Counted from the stretch's first letter, positions 7,044 through 15,393 are shown. The stretch is DNA of 64,000 nucleotides from Halorubrum saccharovorum DSM 1137 (GCF_000337915.1 NZ_AOJE01000010.1:97653-161652), one strand, 5' to 3'. Numbers and translations: made by a program. The notes: generated by a model not told the origin, from the sequence alone.

Positions 7044-8225
7044 ATGTCGGACCGGGCCCTTCGTCCACACGGCGATCGCGGATCGGTCGTCCGGGTGTTG
7101 CACGTCGACGACGAGCCGGCGTTTCTCGATCTGGTGGCGACGTACCTCGAACGGATGGACGACGCGTTCGAAGTCCGGTCGGAGACGGACGTGGACGCCG
7201 CGCTTGAGGCCGTCGAGTCCGGGTCGATCGACTGCGTAGTCAGCGACTACGAGATGCCCGAAACCGACGGGCTGGCGTTTCTCGAACGCGTCCGAGAGCG
7301 TGAGCCGACAGTGCCGTTCGTCCTCTTCACCGGGAAGGGAAGCGAAGAGATCGCGAGCGAGGCGATCTCCGCGGGCGTCACCGACTACATCCAGAAGCGA
7401 TCGGGGACCGACCAGTACACGGTGCTCGCGAACCGGGTCCGAAACGCGGTCGATCAGGCCCGCTCGCGGGCGGCGCTGGCGGCGAGTCAGGAACGGCTCT
7501 CGCGGTTCATCGAGCAGTCGCCGCTCGGGACGATCGAGTACGACGAGGCGTTCCGGATCGTCCGGGTGAACCCGGCCGCGGAGGATATCCTCGGCTACTC
7601 GGAGTCGGAGCTGGTCGACGGGACGTGGACGCGCTTCGTCCCAGAGGAGCTCCACCGCCACGTCGCGGAGGTCGAACGGCGGCTCCTCTCGGATAAAGGC
7701 GGCTACCAGAGCGTCAACGAGAACGTGCGCGCGGACGGCGAGCGGATCCGCTGTGTGTGGCACAATCAGGTGGTGACCGGCCACGACGGTGAGGTGATCC
7801 GCGTCTTCTCGCAGTTCGAGGACGTCACCGAACGGACGGACCGCAAGCGGGAACTGGAACGCACGAACGCCGTCCTGTCGACGGTGCTCGACACGCTCCC
7901 GGTCGGAGTGCTCGCCGAGGACGCGGACAGGCGGGTCCTCCGCGTCAACCGTCACCTGTACGACCTCTTCGATCTCGATGGAGATCCGGCTGCGGCGATC
8001 GGTCGCGACTGCGCGCGGTTCGCCGTCGAGATGAGCGAGCTGTTCGACGACTCCGGGTCGTTCGTCGACCGGATCGAAGCGATCGTCGACGCGCGGCGGC
8101 CAGTCGACGACGAGCGGATCGCCCTCGCGGACGGCCGCGTCTTCCTGCGGACGTACCGCCCGGTCGACCTCCCGGACGGGCACGGACACCTGTGGGCCTA
8201 CCGCGACGCGCCCGACGGCGGGTAG
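7044..8225 (+). CDS. Receiver + two PAS domains, no kinase domain
   Basis: A 393-residue protein. Residues ~17-135 form a CheY-like receiver (HVDDEP acid pocket, phosphoacceptor Asp68 in VVSDYEMPETDG, FTGKGSEEIASEAISAG). A PAS domain follows at ~145-265 (FIEQSPLGTIEYDEAF, ending in DVTERTDRK), and a second PAS-like domain lies at ~275-388. The reading frame stops right after the second PAS, where related haloarchaeal proteins continue into a histidine kinase. It is either a kinase-less relay or a truncated kinase. The receiver closely resembles that of the kinase at 45339, so the two may be paralogues. Confidence 0.85.
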   Translation: MSDRALRPHGDRGSVVRVLHVDDEPAFLDLVATYLERMDDAFEVRSETDVDAALEAVESGSIDCVVSDYEMPETDGLAFLERVREREPTVPFVLFTGKGSEEIASEAISAGVTDYIQKRSGTDQYTVLANRVRNAVDQARSRAALAASQERLSRFIEQSPLGTIEYDEAFRIVRVNPAAEDILGYSESELVDGTWTRFVPEELHRHVAEVERRLLSDKGGYQSVNENVRADGERIRCVWHNQVVTGHDGEVIRVFSQFEDVTERTDRKRELERTNAVLSTVLDTLPVGVLAEDADRRVLRVNRHLYDLFDLDGDPAAAIGRDCARFAVEMSELFDDSGSFVDRIEAIVDARRPVDDERIALADGRVFLRTYRPVDLPDGHGHLWAYRDAPDGG

Positions 8226-8289
8226 GCGGGCGGTCGCTGGCGGAGCGGCGACGCGCGGGCGCGACACGCCGCCGAGACCCCCGACCCCG

Positions 8290-8916
8290 TCAGTCGTCGG
8301 TCAAGTACGCCCGGTCCGCCTCCGAGCGCTCTCCCGTCCGCAACACGTGGCAGTCGCGACACCGCGCCTCGTAGGACTCCTCGGCGCCGACGAGGATGGT
8401 CGGATCGTCGACGTGGGCGGGTTCGCCTTCGATGAGGCGCTGGTTCCGAGAGGCGGGCTCGCCGCACTGCGAGCAGATCGCCTGCAGCTTGTCGACGTAC
8501 TCGGCGGTCGCCATCAGCTCCGGGAGGGGCTCGAAGGGCTCGCCGCGGAACGTCTGATCGGTGCCGGAGACGATCACGCGGGTCCCGTTATCCGCCAACG
8601 CGTTACACACTTTCACGAGCGCGTCGGAGAAGAAGTTCGCCTCGTCGATCGCGACGACCTCGGGGTACGGGTCGTCGTCGAGGATCGCGAGCGGGCCGTC
8701 GCCCTCGTTGTCGACGACGGTCGCGTCCCACTGCCGGCCGTTGTGGCTCCCGATCGTCGTCTCGCCGTAGCGGTCGTCGACGGCGGGCTTGTACACCGCG
8801 ACGGACTGCCCGGCGATCTCCGAACGACGGAGCCGGCGGAGAAGTTCCTCCGTCTTCCCCGAGAACATCGATCCCGAGATGACCTCGATCCAGCCGGATC
8901 GAGTGATCGCGTGCAT
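8290..8916 (-). CDS. tdk: Thymidine kinase
   Basis: A 208-residue protein of the usual TK1-type length. It phosphorylates thymidine with ATP in the salvage pathway. Signatures are the P-loop SGSMFSGKTEELLRRL (residues ~14-29), VVAIDEANFF (Walker B and base), and two zinc-binding pairs near the C-terminus (CSQCGEP and CRDCH), with the lasso-region sequence EYVDKLQAICSQCG between. Convergent with the receiver-PAS gene on one side. Start at 8916. Confidence 0.95.
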   Translation of the reverse strand: MHAITRSGWIEVISGSMFSGKTEELLRRLRRSEIAGQSVAVYKPAVDDRYGETTIGSHNGRQWDATVVDNEGDGPLAILDDDPYPEVVAIDEANFFSDALVKVCNALADNGTRVIVSGTDQTFRGEPFEPLPELMATAEYVDKLQAICSQCGEPASRNQRLIEGEPAHVDDPTILVGAEESYEARCRDCHVLRTGERSEADRAYLTDD

Positions 8917-8940
8917 GCCCTGACGGGAACGAGCCAGCGA

Positions 8941-10005
8941 CTAAACCGTTTCTCTCCCGGCCGGCTCGCCGCCGATCACGACCCGCGAAACGTCGGCCGC
9001 GCCGGCGCGCCTGACGATCGCGCGGACGAGGTCGTGTGCGCCCGCGAGGTTGTCGGAGTCGCGGTCGAGGGCGAGCAGGTCGGCGTCCGAGCCGGGCTCG
9101 ATAACGCCGCGGTTCAGCCCCGCGATCTCCGCTCCGTTCACCGTCGCCATCCGCAGGATCTCTCTGGCCGGGAGATCGGAGAGCTTCGCGGCGAACTCCA
9201 TCTCGCGGAACATCGACGGCGAGTCGAGCATGACGTTGTCGGTGCCGAGCGCGACCGTCGTCCGCTCGGCGAGGTCGCGGATCGGCGGGACGCCGACGTT
9301 CGTCACGAGGTTCGAGCGCGGGCAGACGACCACGGGCGTCTCGCGGTCTTCGAGCCGTTCGAGGTGAATCCTCTCGGCGTGGACCATGTGGACGAGGAAG
9401 TCCGGGTCCAGATCCATCGCGGGGTTGATGTCGTCGGCGTCGCGCTCGCCGGCGTGGATCCCGAACAGCTTCCCGGCGTCGCGGGCCTCCGAGCGCACCG
9501 CGTCGAAGTCGGCGTCGCGGGCGCCGGAGGCGCCGTACCCCTCGGCGACCGAGAGCACGTCCGGGTCGTCGCGGCCGAACACGACCGGATCGATCGCGCG
9601 CTCGCCGAACTCGACCCCCTCGCCCGCGACCGCGTCACGGAGCGCGCCGACGCCCTCGACGCCGCCCTCGCGGAATTCGAGGAACGTGCCGGTCCCGGTC
9701 GACTCCATGTATCGGAGGCTGCGCGCCATCGCGGCGACCTTCGCCTCGCGGCTCGCCTCGCGTAAGAGCCGGTGTTTGAGGCCGTCCGGCGGTGCGACCA
9801 ACTCGTCGAGCGAGAGGCCCTCTCCGGCCTCCTTGGCGATGGAGTCGCCGATGTGGGTGTGGGCGTTGACGAACGCCGGGAGGACCACGTCGTCGCTCTC
9901 GACCGACTCCTCCTCGATCCGAACGATCTCACCGTCGGCGACGACGACCCGTCCCTCGACCGGCTCGAACTCCGGACCGACCAGAACGGTCCCTTCTAGG
10001 TGCAT
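8941..10005 (-). CDS. Amidohydrolase-family metal-dependent hydrolase
   Basis: A 354-residue protein. The metal motif is VNAHTHIGDS (His49, His51). Further metal/catalytic positions are visible in FGIHAGER, HMVHAERI and LGTDNVMLDSPS. A C-terminal beta domain with PGSDADLLALD is typical of cytosine-deaminase / chlorohydrolase-like amidohydrolases. The substrate is probably a heterocyclic amine or amide, but this cannot be told from sequence alone. The gene ends 24 bases downstream of the tdk start codon on the same strand, so the two may be co-transcribed and the pairing hints at nucleobase salvage (inference). Confidence 0.85.
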   Translation of the reverse strand: MHLEGTVLVGPEFEPVEGRVVVADGEIVRIEEESVESDDVVLPAFVNAHTHIGDSIAKEAGEGLSLDELVAPPDGLKHRLLREASREAKVAAMARSLRYMESTGTGTFLEFREGGVEGVGALRDAVAGEGVEFGERAIDPVVFGRDDPDVLSVAEGYGASGARDADFDAVRSEARDAGKLFGIHAGERDADDINPAMDLDPDFLVHMVHAERIHLERLEDRETPVVVCPRSNLVTNVGVPPIRDLAERTTVALGTDNVMLDSPSMFREMEFAAKLSDLPAREILRMATVNGAEIAGLNRGVIEPGSDADLLALDRDSDNLAGAHDLVRAIVRRAGAADVSRVVIGGEPAGRETV

Positions 10006-10092
10006 ACCCGAGAATCGCCAGCGGCGGGGTAAAAGGTCACGACAGGGGCTCGCCCCGTTCGGTCACGGCTCGCGGGGTCACGCCGCGACCGG

Positions 10093-11337
10093 TCACGTCC
10101 CCCCTCGGAACTCGTCGAGCGTCGTCGGCATCGCGCCGCGCACCTCCGCGACGAGCCCGTCGGGGTCAAGCCCGAGCACGTCCGCGGCGGCGCGACCGAC
10201 GCGATCGGTCGCGGGTCGGGGGGCGTAGACGCCGAGGCGCCACTGGTTGCGCTGGGCGGTCCGGAGCGCGGAGACCAGCGGGGACTGCCGCTCCAGCCGG
10301 CGCACCTCGCCGTTGACGGTGACCCGCGCGGTCGACTCCCGCATCGACGGCTCCGGTGGTACGTCGAGGATCACGTGCTGGCGTGCCACGCCAGCCTCCT
10401 CGGCGATCTCGCGTTCCAGCGCGGTCTCGGCGTCGTGGCCGGCCTCGTGGACGCGCTCTGGCACGTCGTCGTACTCGGCCCACACCGCCAGCTTGTACAG
10501 GTCGCGCTCGTCGTAACGCCGGGAGAGCTCGGCCGTCTCCGGGCAGCACCGGATCGCCGCGAGGAAGTCGTGATCGTCCATCCGGCGGAGCTCGGCCGCG
10601 GTCGTCGGGGTCGCGTCGAGCAGGTCCGTGGCGGCCCGGCGCAACATCGCCTTCGAGATGCGCGCGACGTGGTGGGTGTAGACGACCGGATTCATCAGCG
10701 CGCGGGCGAGCAGGAGGCTCTCGGCCGTCTGGACGTTCCCCTCGTCCAAGACGAGGGTGTCGTCGCCCGTGCCGTCGTCGACGAAGGTCAGCTCCCGGAC
10801 GAACCGCTCGGTGTCGATGGTGCCGTACGGGACGCCGGTGTGGTAGGCGTCGCGCACGAGGTAGTCCATCCGGTCCACGTCGAGTTCGCCCGAGACGAGT
10901 CCGCCGTACGGTCCCTCGCCGGCGACGAGCCCGGCGATCCGGTCGGGGTCGAGGTCGTGGTCGCGAAGCACCGCTCCGACCGCGCCGGTCGCGAGCAGCT
11001 CGTCGACGTCGTCGTGGTACTTCCCCGTGCGGCGGTGAGTGAGCGGCTCCAGGTTGTGGCTGAAGGGGCCGTGTCCCACGTCGTGAAGCATCGCCGCCGC
11101 CTCGATCCGGTCCGCGCGCGCTCCCTCGATCCCGAGATGGTCGAGCGCTCGGCTGGCCAGGTGGTAGACGCCGAGCGAGTGCTCGAACCGGGTGTGGTTC
11201 GCGGAGGGGTAGACGAGCTGGACCGTCCCCAGCTGTTTGACGTGTCGGAGGCGCTGGACGGCGGGGGTGTCGAGGAGGTCCGCCGCGACACCGTCGATCT
11301 CGATGTGGTCGTGGACGGTGTCCTTGACCGTGATCAT
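10093..11337 (-). CDS. HD-domain phosphohydrolase (dGTPase-like)
   Basis: A 414-residue protein. HD superfamily metal ligands are seen in HTRFEHSLGVYHLA, AAMLHDVGHGPFSHNLEP and DVDRMDYLVRDAYHTGV, the order found in SAMHD1/YwfO-like dNTP triphosphohydrolases. It probably hydrolyses dNTPs or another nucleotide. Start at ATG 11337, although the frame is open well upstream; the protein begins MITVKDTVHDHIEI, as expected for the family, and an archaeal promoter lies between it and the divergent stress protein. The C-terminal ~130 residues are family-specific. Confidence 0.88.
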   Translation of the reverse strand: MITVKDTVHDHIEIDGVAADLLDTPAVQRLRHVKQLGTVQLVYPSANHTRFEHSLGVYHLASRALDHLGIEGARADRIEAAAMLHDVGHGPFSHNLEPLTHRRTGKYHDDVDELLATGAVGAVLRDHDLDPDRIAGLVAGEGPYGGLVSGELDVDRMDYLVRDAYHTGVPYGTIDTERFVRELTFVDDGTGDDTLVLDEGNVQTAESLLLARALMNPVVYTHHVARISKAMLRRAATDLLDATPTTAAELRRMDDHDFLAAIRCCPETAELSRRYDERDLYKLAVWAEYDDVPERVHEAGHDAETALEREIAEEAGVARQHVILDVPPEPSMRESTARVTVNGEVRRLERQSPLVSALRTAQRNQWRLGVYAPRPATDRVGRAAADVLGLDPDGLVAEVRGAMPTTLDEFRGGT

Positions 11338-11442
11338 GCGTCGACGTTCGGCGGCCCGGGATAAAAGCGACGGGAGTGGTAGCGGTCGAGACCGAATTCT
11401 CCGGGATCGGCTCGCGGCTGAAAATTGGAACGGCCGGCACGA

Positions 11443-11449
11443 TTTATAT
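11443..11449 (+). promoter_or_regulatory. TATA box of the universal stress protein gene
   Basis: TTTATAT, 24 bases before the ATG at 11473, the spacing of a leaderless or near-leaderless haloarchaeal promoter. Confidence 0.6.
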
Positions 11450-11472
11450 GTGAGGTGCTCGAACGGTGGCCC

Positions 11473-11877
11473 ATGTACGACGTACTCATCGGGATCGACA
11501 ACGCGGAGGACAGCCGTGCGGTCGCACAGGCGGAAGCGATCGTGGACCTCCCGGCGGAAGAGGGCGCGGTGACCGCCCATCTGTGTCACGTGTTCCAGGA
11601 GAACCCGGAGGGCGCCTCCGTCCATCAGGTCTCGGCGGTGCGACGCGCCCGTGAGATCCTCGAAGACTCCGGCATCAACTGCGTCCACTACGAGGCGAGC
11701 GGCGACCCCTCGGACGAGTTGCTCGCGGCCGCGACCGACATCGACGCGGACGCGATCTGCGTCTCCGGACGCAAGCGACGCCCGACCGGGAAGGCCGTCT
11801 TCGGAAGCGTGATCCAAGATATCATCCTTGGGGCCGATCGCCCGGTTTTCACCGTCCCGGCACCCCGAGACGACTGA
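11473..11877 (+). CDS. Universal stress protein (UspA family)
   Basis: A 134-residue single Usp domain. It begins MYDVLIGIDNAEDSRAV and ends with a short strand FTVPA. The ATP-binding loop of ATP-type Usps (G-x2-G-x9-G-S/T) is represented by SGRKRRPTGKAVFGSV, a basic and altered form, so nucleotide binding is uncertain. Start at 11473 is fixed by the TATA box. Divergent from the HD phosphohydrolase. Role: stress tolerance, details unknown. Confidence 0.85.
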   Translation: MYDVLIGIDNAEDSRAVAQAEAIVDLPAEEGAVTAHLCHVFQENPEGASVHQVSAVRRAREILEDSGINCVHYEASGDPSDELLAAATDIDADAICVSGRKRRPTGKAVFGSVIQDIILGADRPVFTVPAPRDD

Positions 11878-12021
11878 CCTCCGACTCGCGCCCCGTCGCC
11901 GCGGAGTCCGAACACCTCGCTCGCAGCCGCGCGGACGTGGGCGGAATCGTCGATGGTCGAGACCCAGCCCGTCCATCCGGATAGCGGATCGGCGACTCCC
12001 GCCGAGCGATCCGGGACTCGG

Positions 12022-12594
12022 CTACTCGTCGACGATCTCGACGCCGAGCCGCTCTTCGAGCGCGCGGACGACGGACCCGCCGACGCCGGCTGTCGCGGCG
12101 CGCCCGTCCTCGACCGCGAACAGGTCGTCTTCGTCGACGTCGAGCTCTTCGGCCAGTTCCTCGACGGTGAGCCCGGCCTCTTGTCGGGCCGCCGCCACGT
12201 CGTCGCCGTAGCCGGAAACAAGGTACGGGAGCCGGTCCGACTCGTAGTTGGTTCCGCCCTCCTCCCAGTGTTTGGAGTCGCCGGTCGCGGAGTCGTACAT
12301 CTTCGCCTGCTTGCGGGCGAGCTCCTTCTTCCGGCTCTCCGGGCCGCTCGATTCGGCGCTGGCGCCGCCGGGACTGCTGCCGGAACTCCCGCCCTGGCTC
12401 CCGCCCGATCTGTCCGACTCGCCGTGCCCGCTGGGCGCGTTGCCGGCGTCGTCGTGAGGACGACAGTCGGAGCAGACGAGGAGCTTCGCGCCGGCGACCG
12501 TGGCCCGCTGGAGCTCCGCTGTCTCGCGTCCGCAGAGCTCGCAGGCGTCGCCGTCGTCGCCGCCACCGCCACCGCCGGTCGAGTACTTCGCCAT
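12022..12594 (-). CDS. Archaeal MBF1-type multiprotein bridging factor (zinc ribbon + HTH)
   Basis: A 190-residue protein. The N-terminal zinc ribbon has C18-x2-C21 and C41-x2-C44. A Ser/Gly/Glu-rich linker follows (~50-85), and then a Cro/XRE-type helix-turn-helix at ~130-185 (AARQEAGLTVEELAEELDVDEDDLFAVEDG). This is the layout of archaeal MBF1, which contacts the basal transcription and translation machinery. Single gene with its own promoter; start at 12594 (MAKYSTGG). Confidence 0.9.
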   Translation of the reverse strand: MAKYSTGGGGGGDDGDACELCGRETAELQRATVAGAKLLVCSDCRPHDDAGNAPSGHGESDRSGGSQGGSSGSSPGGASAESSGPESRKKELARKQAKMYDSATGDSKHWEEGGTNYESDRLPYLVSGYGDDVAAARQEAGLTVEELAEELDVDEDDLFAVEDGRAATAGVGGSVVRALEERLGVEIVDE

Positions 12595-12694
12595 ACCGCG
12601 AGTGGTAGACCCGGACGGTTAAAAAGTCGTGGAGGAGCGCGCAGCGATCAGGGAGCGTCGACCGCGTTTCTCCCGCCCGCTCCCCGCCCTCGGT

Positions 12695-14005
12695 CTACGG
12701 TCCGAGGTACCCCCACGCCTGCAGTCGGTCGCCGTCACCGTCGACCCAGCGCTCGCCGATGTCGTCGCGGTAGTACATGTTGGGCATCACGATGTCGTCG
12801 ATCCGGTCGTACGCCTGCTCGCGCGCGGTCTGCATCGTGTCGCCCTTACCGGTCACGACGATGGGCATTCCGTTGTCGCCCGCCGCGCGCCACTGACCAT
12901 CAACCTTCTTCGCATCTTCGAGATGGATCCCGTCGCGGCTATCCGTTTCAAACACCACAGCTGCATTCCGAGAGTTCTCATCGTACGTCTTCTCGTCGTC
13001 GAACGGGAACGGCGGAAGGACGACTCGCACGGCGATCTGATACCCGTTGTGAACGTCCACGTCGGGCTCGTTGCCGTGCGCGAGATCGGAGAAGAACGCT
13101 CCGGTCGACGACTCGATCGACTCCTCCTGTAAGGCGATCGTCGGGTACCCGAACCGGGGCGTGAACTCCAGCGGGTAGATCCCGTTTTCGTTCACGATGC
13201 AGTTGATGTCGATGCTCCCGACGTATCCTTCGTTGGCGAGCCAGTCTTCCAGTTTGCCGAAGGTCTCTTTGAATAATTTGTTCTGGCCGCCCCAGAACAT
13301 CGACGTCCCCATTTCGCCGGTCTGAGGACCGATGTTGCCCGGGAATAGTTTCTTATGCTCAAAATTAAAATTGACCTGGTCAATGAACTCGTTCCCGTTG
13401 AAGAACCCGCAGATGGCGATCTCAACACCCTCGACTTTCCGCTGTAGTTGGAAGCCCTTCATCCGGTGTCCCCACGCCTTCTTGTAGGCGCGAAGCACCT
13501 CTACAACGTCGCTGCCATCATCTTCATTCCCTACGTACAGCAGTCGTTTAACGTTCTGAACTTCCCCAAGTGGCTTGATGACGTACGGGGCTGGATTCTC
13601 CTGCACGTGCTGGATGCCCGCGTCGAAGTCGTGGAAGATGTGGTGTTCGACGGTGTTGACGCCGTGGTCTTCGAGGACCTCCATCGCGTAGCCGCGATCC
13701 TCCTCGAGGTGGTCGGTGTTCGGCGTCCCGCCGACGACGGCCTTCCCCCGCTCGCGGAGTTCCTGTGCGATCTCGCCCGTGCCGATGTCGGAGCCGACCC
13801 AGATGTCGTCGAAGACGATCACGTCGGCCCACTCGACCTCCGCGCGCCAGTCGTCGACCTTGGGGACGAAGCCGTCGCCGATCTCCCGGTCGCTTTCGGC
13901 CTCGATGTGGTACTTCACGTCGTGGCCCTCGCGGTGAACCTGCCACGCGAGATCGGTGATCAGCGCGGCGTCCGCGGAGACGAACAGGAAGCGCTCGGTG
14001 TCCAT
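12695..14005 (-). CDS. PurD-like ATP-grasp ligase (phosphoribosylamine-glycine ligase family)
   Basis: A 436-residue protein. The ATP-grasp core (residues ~100-330) carries APYVIKPLGE, EGVEIAICGFFNG and IYPLEFTPRFGYPTIALQ, all typical of the PurD/GARS group. The C-terminal ~90 residues match the extra domain. The first ~90 residues (MDTERFLFVSADAALITDLA...) differ from the glycine-rich start of classical PurD, so substrate assignment to GAR synthesis is uncertain. The central part is AT-rich compared with its ends (see findings). The start at 14005 is preceded by a short AT-poor leader. Confidence 0.72.
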   Translation of the reverse strand: MDTERFLFVSADAALITDLAWQVHREGHDVKYHIEAESDREIGDGFVPKVDDWRAEVEWADVIVFDDIWVGSDIGTGEIAQELRERGKAVVGGTPNTDHLEEDRGYAMEVLEDHGVNTVEHHIFHDFDAGIQHVQENPAPYVIKPLGEVQNVKRLLYVGNEDDGSDVVEVLRAYKKAWGHRMKGFQLQRKVEGVEIAICGFFNGNEFIDQVNFNFEHKKLFPGNIGPQTGEMGTSMFWGGQNKLFKETFGKLEDWLANEGYVGSIDINCIVNENGIYPLEFTPRFGYPTIALQEESIESSTGAFFSDLAHGNEPDVDVHNGYQIAVRVVLPPFPFDDEKTYDENSRNAAVVFETDSRDGIHLEDAKKVDGQWRAAGDNGMPIVVTGKGDTMQTAREQAYDRIDDIVMPNMYYRDDIGERWVDGDGDRLQAWGYLGP

Positions 14006-14114
14006 GGAGGCACGTCCCGCGGCGGGAACTTGAGTGTGTCTGCCGGTCTCGATGAGTGTGTCTGCCGGTCCCGATCGACGTGGGGCGGGGACCGACGGAC
14101 CGACTCCGGTCGAA

Positions 14115-14480
14115 TTACTGCCCGACCACGTCGGGTTCGAGCGCGCCGACCTCTTTGAGGATCGCCTCGACGTTCCCCTCGGCGACGCCGTTCTCGCTGA
14201 GCGCCTCCCCGAGGTAAGTCGCGACGCGCCCGAACGCCTCCTCGGTGATCCCCATTCCCTCGTGGGCCGCTCGCATGTCCGCGCCCTCGTAGGAGACCGG
14301 GCCGCCGGCGACCGCGCTGATGAACTGGACCTGATGGGCGTACAGCGCCTCGCGGTCGACGCCCTCGAAGTACGGTTCGAGGACGGGATCGTCGAAGACG
14401 CGGTCGTAGAAGTCCGAGACGACGGCCTCGACTGCCTCTCGGCCGCCGATGTCGGCGTAGATTGACTTGGAGTCAGGCAT
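14115..14480 (-). CDS. Truncated hemoglobin (group I-like)
   Basis: A 121-residue protein with the 2-on-2 globin pattern: B/E helix region FYDRVFDDPVLEPYF, then HQVQFISAVAGGPVSYEG, then the proximal histidine in RAAHEGMGI, then a G/H helix FGRVATYLGEAL. Group I truncated hemoglobins scavenge nitric oxide or bind O2. The ATG at 14480 is used because the residues upstream are not globin-like and a regulatory palindrome lies 41 bases before it. It sits beside DUF2249 and cupin genes that share the same motif, which suggests expression under low oxygen or NO. Heme binding is inferred from the family. Confidence 0.9.
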   Translation of the reverse strand: MPDSKSIYADIGGREAVEAVVSDFYDRVFDDPVLEPYFEGVDREALYAHQVQFISAVAGGPVSYEGADMRAAHEGMGITEEAFGRVATYLGEALSENGVAEGNVEAILKEVGALEPDVVGQ

Positions 14481-14520
14481 CACGTCGATCGACTTCGTTC
14501 CGACTGAAGACGCCTCCGAA

Positions 14521-14533
14521 AGAACATGTTCGG
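14521..14533 (-). promoter_or_regulatory. CGAA-N4-TTCG-like site for the hemoglobin gene
   Basis: AGAA-CATG-TTCGG, centred about 46 bases upstream of the hemoglobin ATG. The right half is perfect and the left half has one mismatch. The motif type (CGAA-4 bp-TTCG) is, as I recall, that reported for the oxygen/denitrification regulator NarO in Haloferax. Confidence 0.5.
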
Positions 14534-14559
14534 GGGTTGTCCGTGTCGCCCGGTCAGAC

Positions 14560-14573
14560 CCGAATACGTTCGG
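14560..14573 (+). promoter_or_regulatory. CGAA-N4-TTCG site for the HemA-dimerisation-like gene
   Basis: CCGAA-TACG-TTCGG has perfect five-base half-sites and is centred ~43.5 bases before the ATG at 14610, where an activator just upstream of the TATA region would sit. It lies between the divergent hemoglobin and 14610 genes. Confidence 0.6.
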
Positions 14574-14609
14574 GGGAACACACACCCCGGCGACGGCCGA
14601 CGCTCGGAC

Positions 14610-14948
14610 ATGAGCACTGACCGGTCCGACGGAAACGCCGCCCGATCCGAGGGGGATCACGACGAACTCGGAGCGCCGCCCGATCCGGAGCGGCTCCGGA
14701 GGCGGCTCCGCCGCCGAACCGACGCGATCGAACGGCGAGAGGTCGCGGAGGCCGTCTCGGTGCTCGACGCCCGCGGCGACCTCACCGACGATCAGCGCGA
14801 GACCGTCCGAGAGTTCGGATCAGCGCTCGTCGAGGCGCTGACCGCCGCCCCGGAGCAGGCGCTGGAGCGGGCGGCTCGGACCGAGGGGGCGAGGGAGCGG
14901 GGACGAGCGCGGGCGGTCCGCCGGCTCTTCGACCTCGACGAGGTGTAG
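14610..14948 (+). CDS. Stand-alone glutamyl-tRNA reductase dimerisation-domain-like protein
   Basis: A 112-residue, highly charged helical protein. From residue ~26 on, LRRRLRRRTDAIERREVAEA, then a loop ARGDLTDDQRETV, then FGSALVEALTAAPEQALERA, reads like the C-terminal helical dimerisation domain of HemA (glutamyl-tRNA reductase), the first enzyme of heme synthesis. There is no catalytic or NADPH-binding domain. It may bind HemA and tune heme supply, but no such function is established for it. Divergent from the hemoglobin, with its own CGAA-N4-TTCG site. Start at ATG 14610. Confidence 0.6.
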   Translation: MSTDRSDGNAARSEGDHDELGAPPDPERLRRRLRRRTDAIERREVAEAVSVLDARGDLTDDQRETVREFGSALVEALTAAPEQALERAARTEGARERGRARAVRRLFDLDEV

Positions 14949-14990
14949 CCTCGACCCCGACACGGTGTCGCCGCCGTTCCATCGGGGCAC

Positions 14991-15224
14991 TCAGTCCTCG
15001 GTCTTCGGGAACTCCGCGACGAACTCGTCGGGCGCGTTCTGGCGGACCTCGTACGCCTCCTCGTCGAACGCGGGGACCTCGGCCGCCATCTCGTAGTACA
15101 GCGGCTTCGGTTCGTGGTCGTTGACGATGGTGAGCGTCTCGCCCGGGTCCATCCCGTCGAACTCCTCGTGTATCTTGTCGTGGCGGTTCACCGGCGGGAT
15201 CTCGCGGACGTCGAGTCTCGGCAT
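14991..15224 (-). CDS. DUF2249 domain protein
   Basis: A 77-residue protein with the DUF2249 pattern LDVREIPPVNRHDKIHEEFD, then DPGETLTIVNDHEPKPLYYE. In haloarchaea this family is repeatedly found beside nitrite/NO metabolism genes; the biochemical role is unknown. Start ATG 15224 (MPRLDVREI). A CCGAA-CACG-TTCGG palindrome lies 40 bases upstream, followed by the TATA-like CTTAACA. It shares this palindrome with the divergent micro-ORF/cupin unit. Confidence 0.85.
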   Translation of the reverse strand: MPRLDVREIPPVNRHDKIHEEFDGMDPGETLTIVNDHEPKPLYYEMAAEVPAFDEEAYEVRQNAPDEFVAEFPKTED

Positions 15225-15263
15225 GCGATCGAAGAGTGGAGCCCCGTCCGATTCCGTGTTAAG

Positions 15264-15277
15264 CCGAACACGTTCGG
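15264..15277. promoter_or_regulatory. CGAA-N4-TTCG site shared by DUF2249 and the cupin unit
   Basis: CCGAA-CACG-TTCGG has perfect half-sites. Its centre is 46.5 bases from the DUF2249 ATG (minus strand) and 44.5 bases from the GTG at 15315 (plus strand), so one site can serve both divergent promoters. Confidence 0.65.
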
Positions 15278-15314
15278 GAACACTCACTCGCCGACGGGCC
15301 ACGAACGCCCGATC

Positions 15315-15392
15315 GTGACAGACACGACTGCCAATACGTCGACCGGCACCGACAGAGAGCGGCGCGCGCCGTCCGCCCGGAGGGGTGAGTGA
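15315..15392 (+). CDS. Micro-ORF preceding the cupin gene
   Basis: A 25-residue frame from GTG 15315 to TGA 15392, polar and arginine-rich at its end. Its start lies at the same distance from the shared palindrome as the starts of the other regulated genes, so it may be the first codon of a leaderless transcript. The cupin GTG at 15394 follows one base after its stop, and GGAGGGG at 15379-15385 lies inside its last codons. That is the layout of a translationally coupled leader peptide. No family. Confidence 0.35.
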   Translation: MTDTTANTSTGTDRERRAPSARRGE

Positions 15393-15393
15393 C

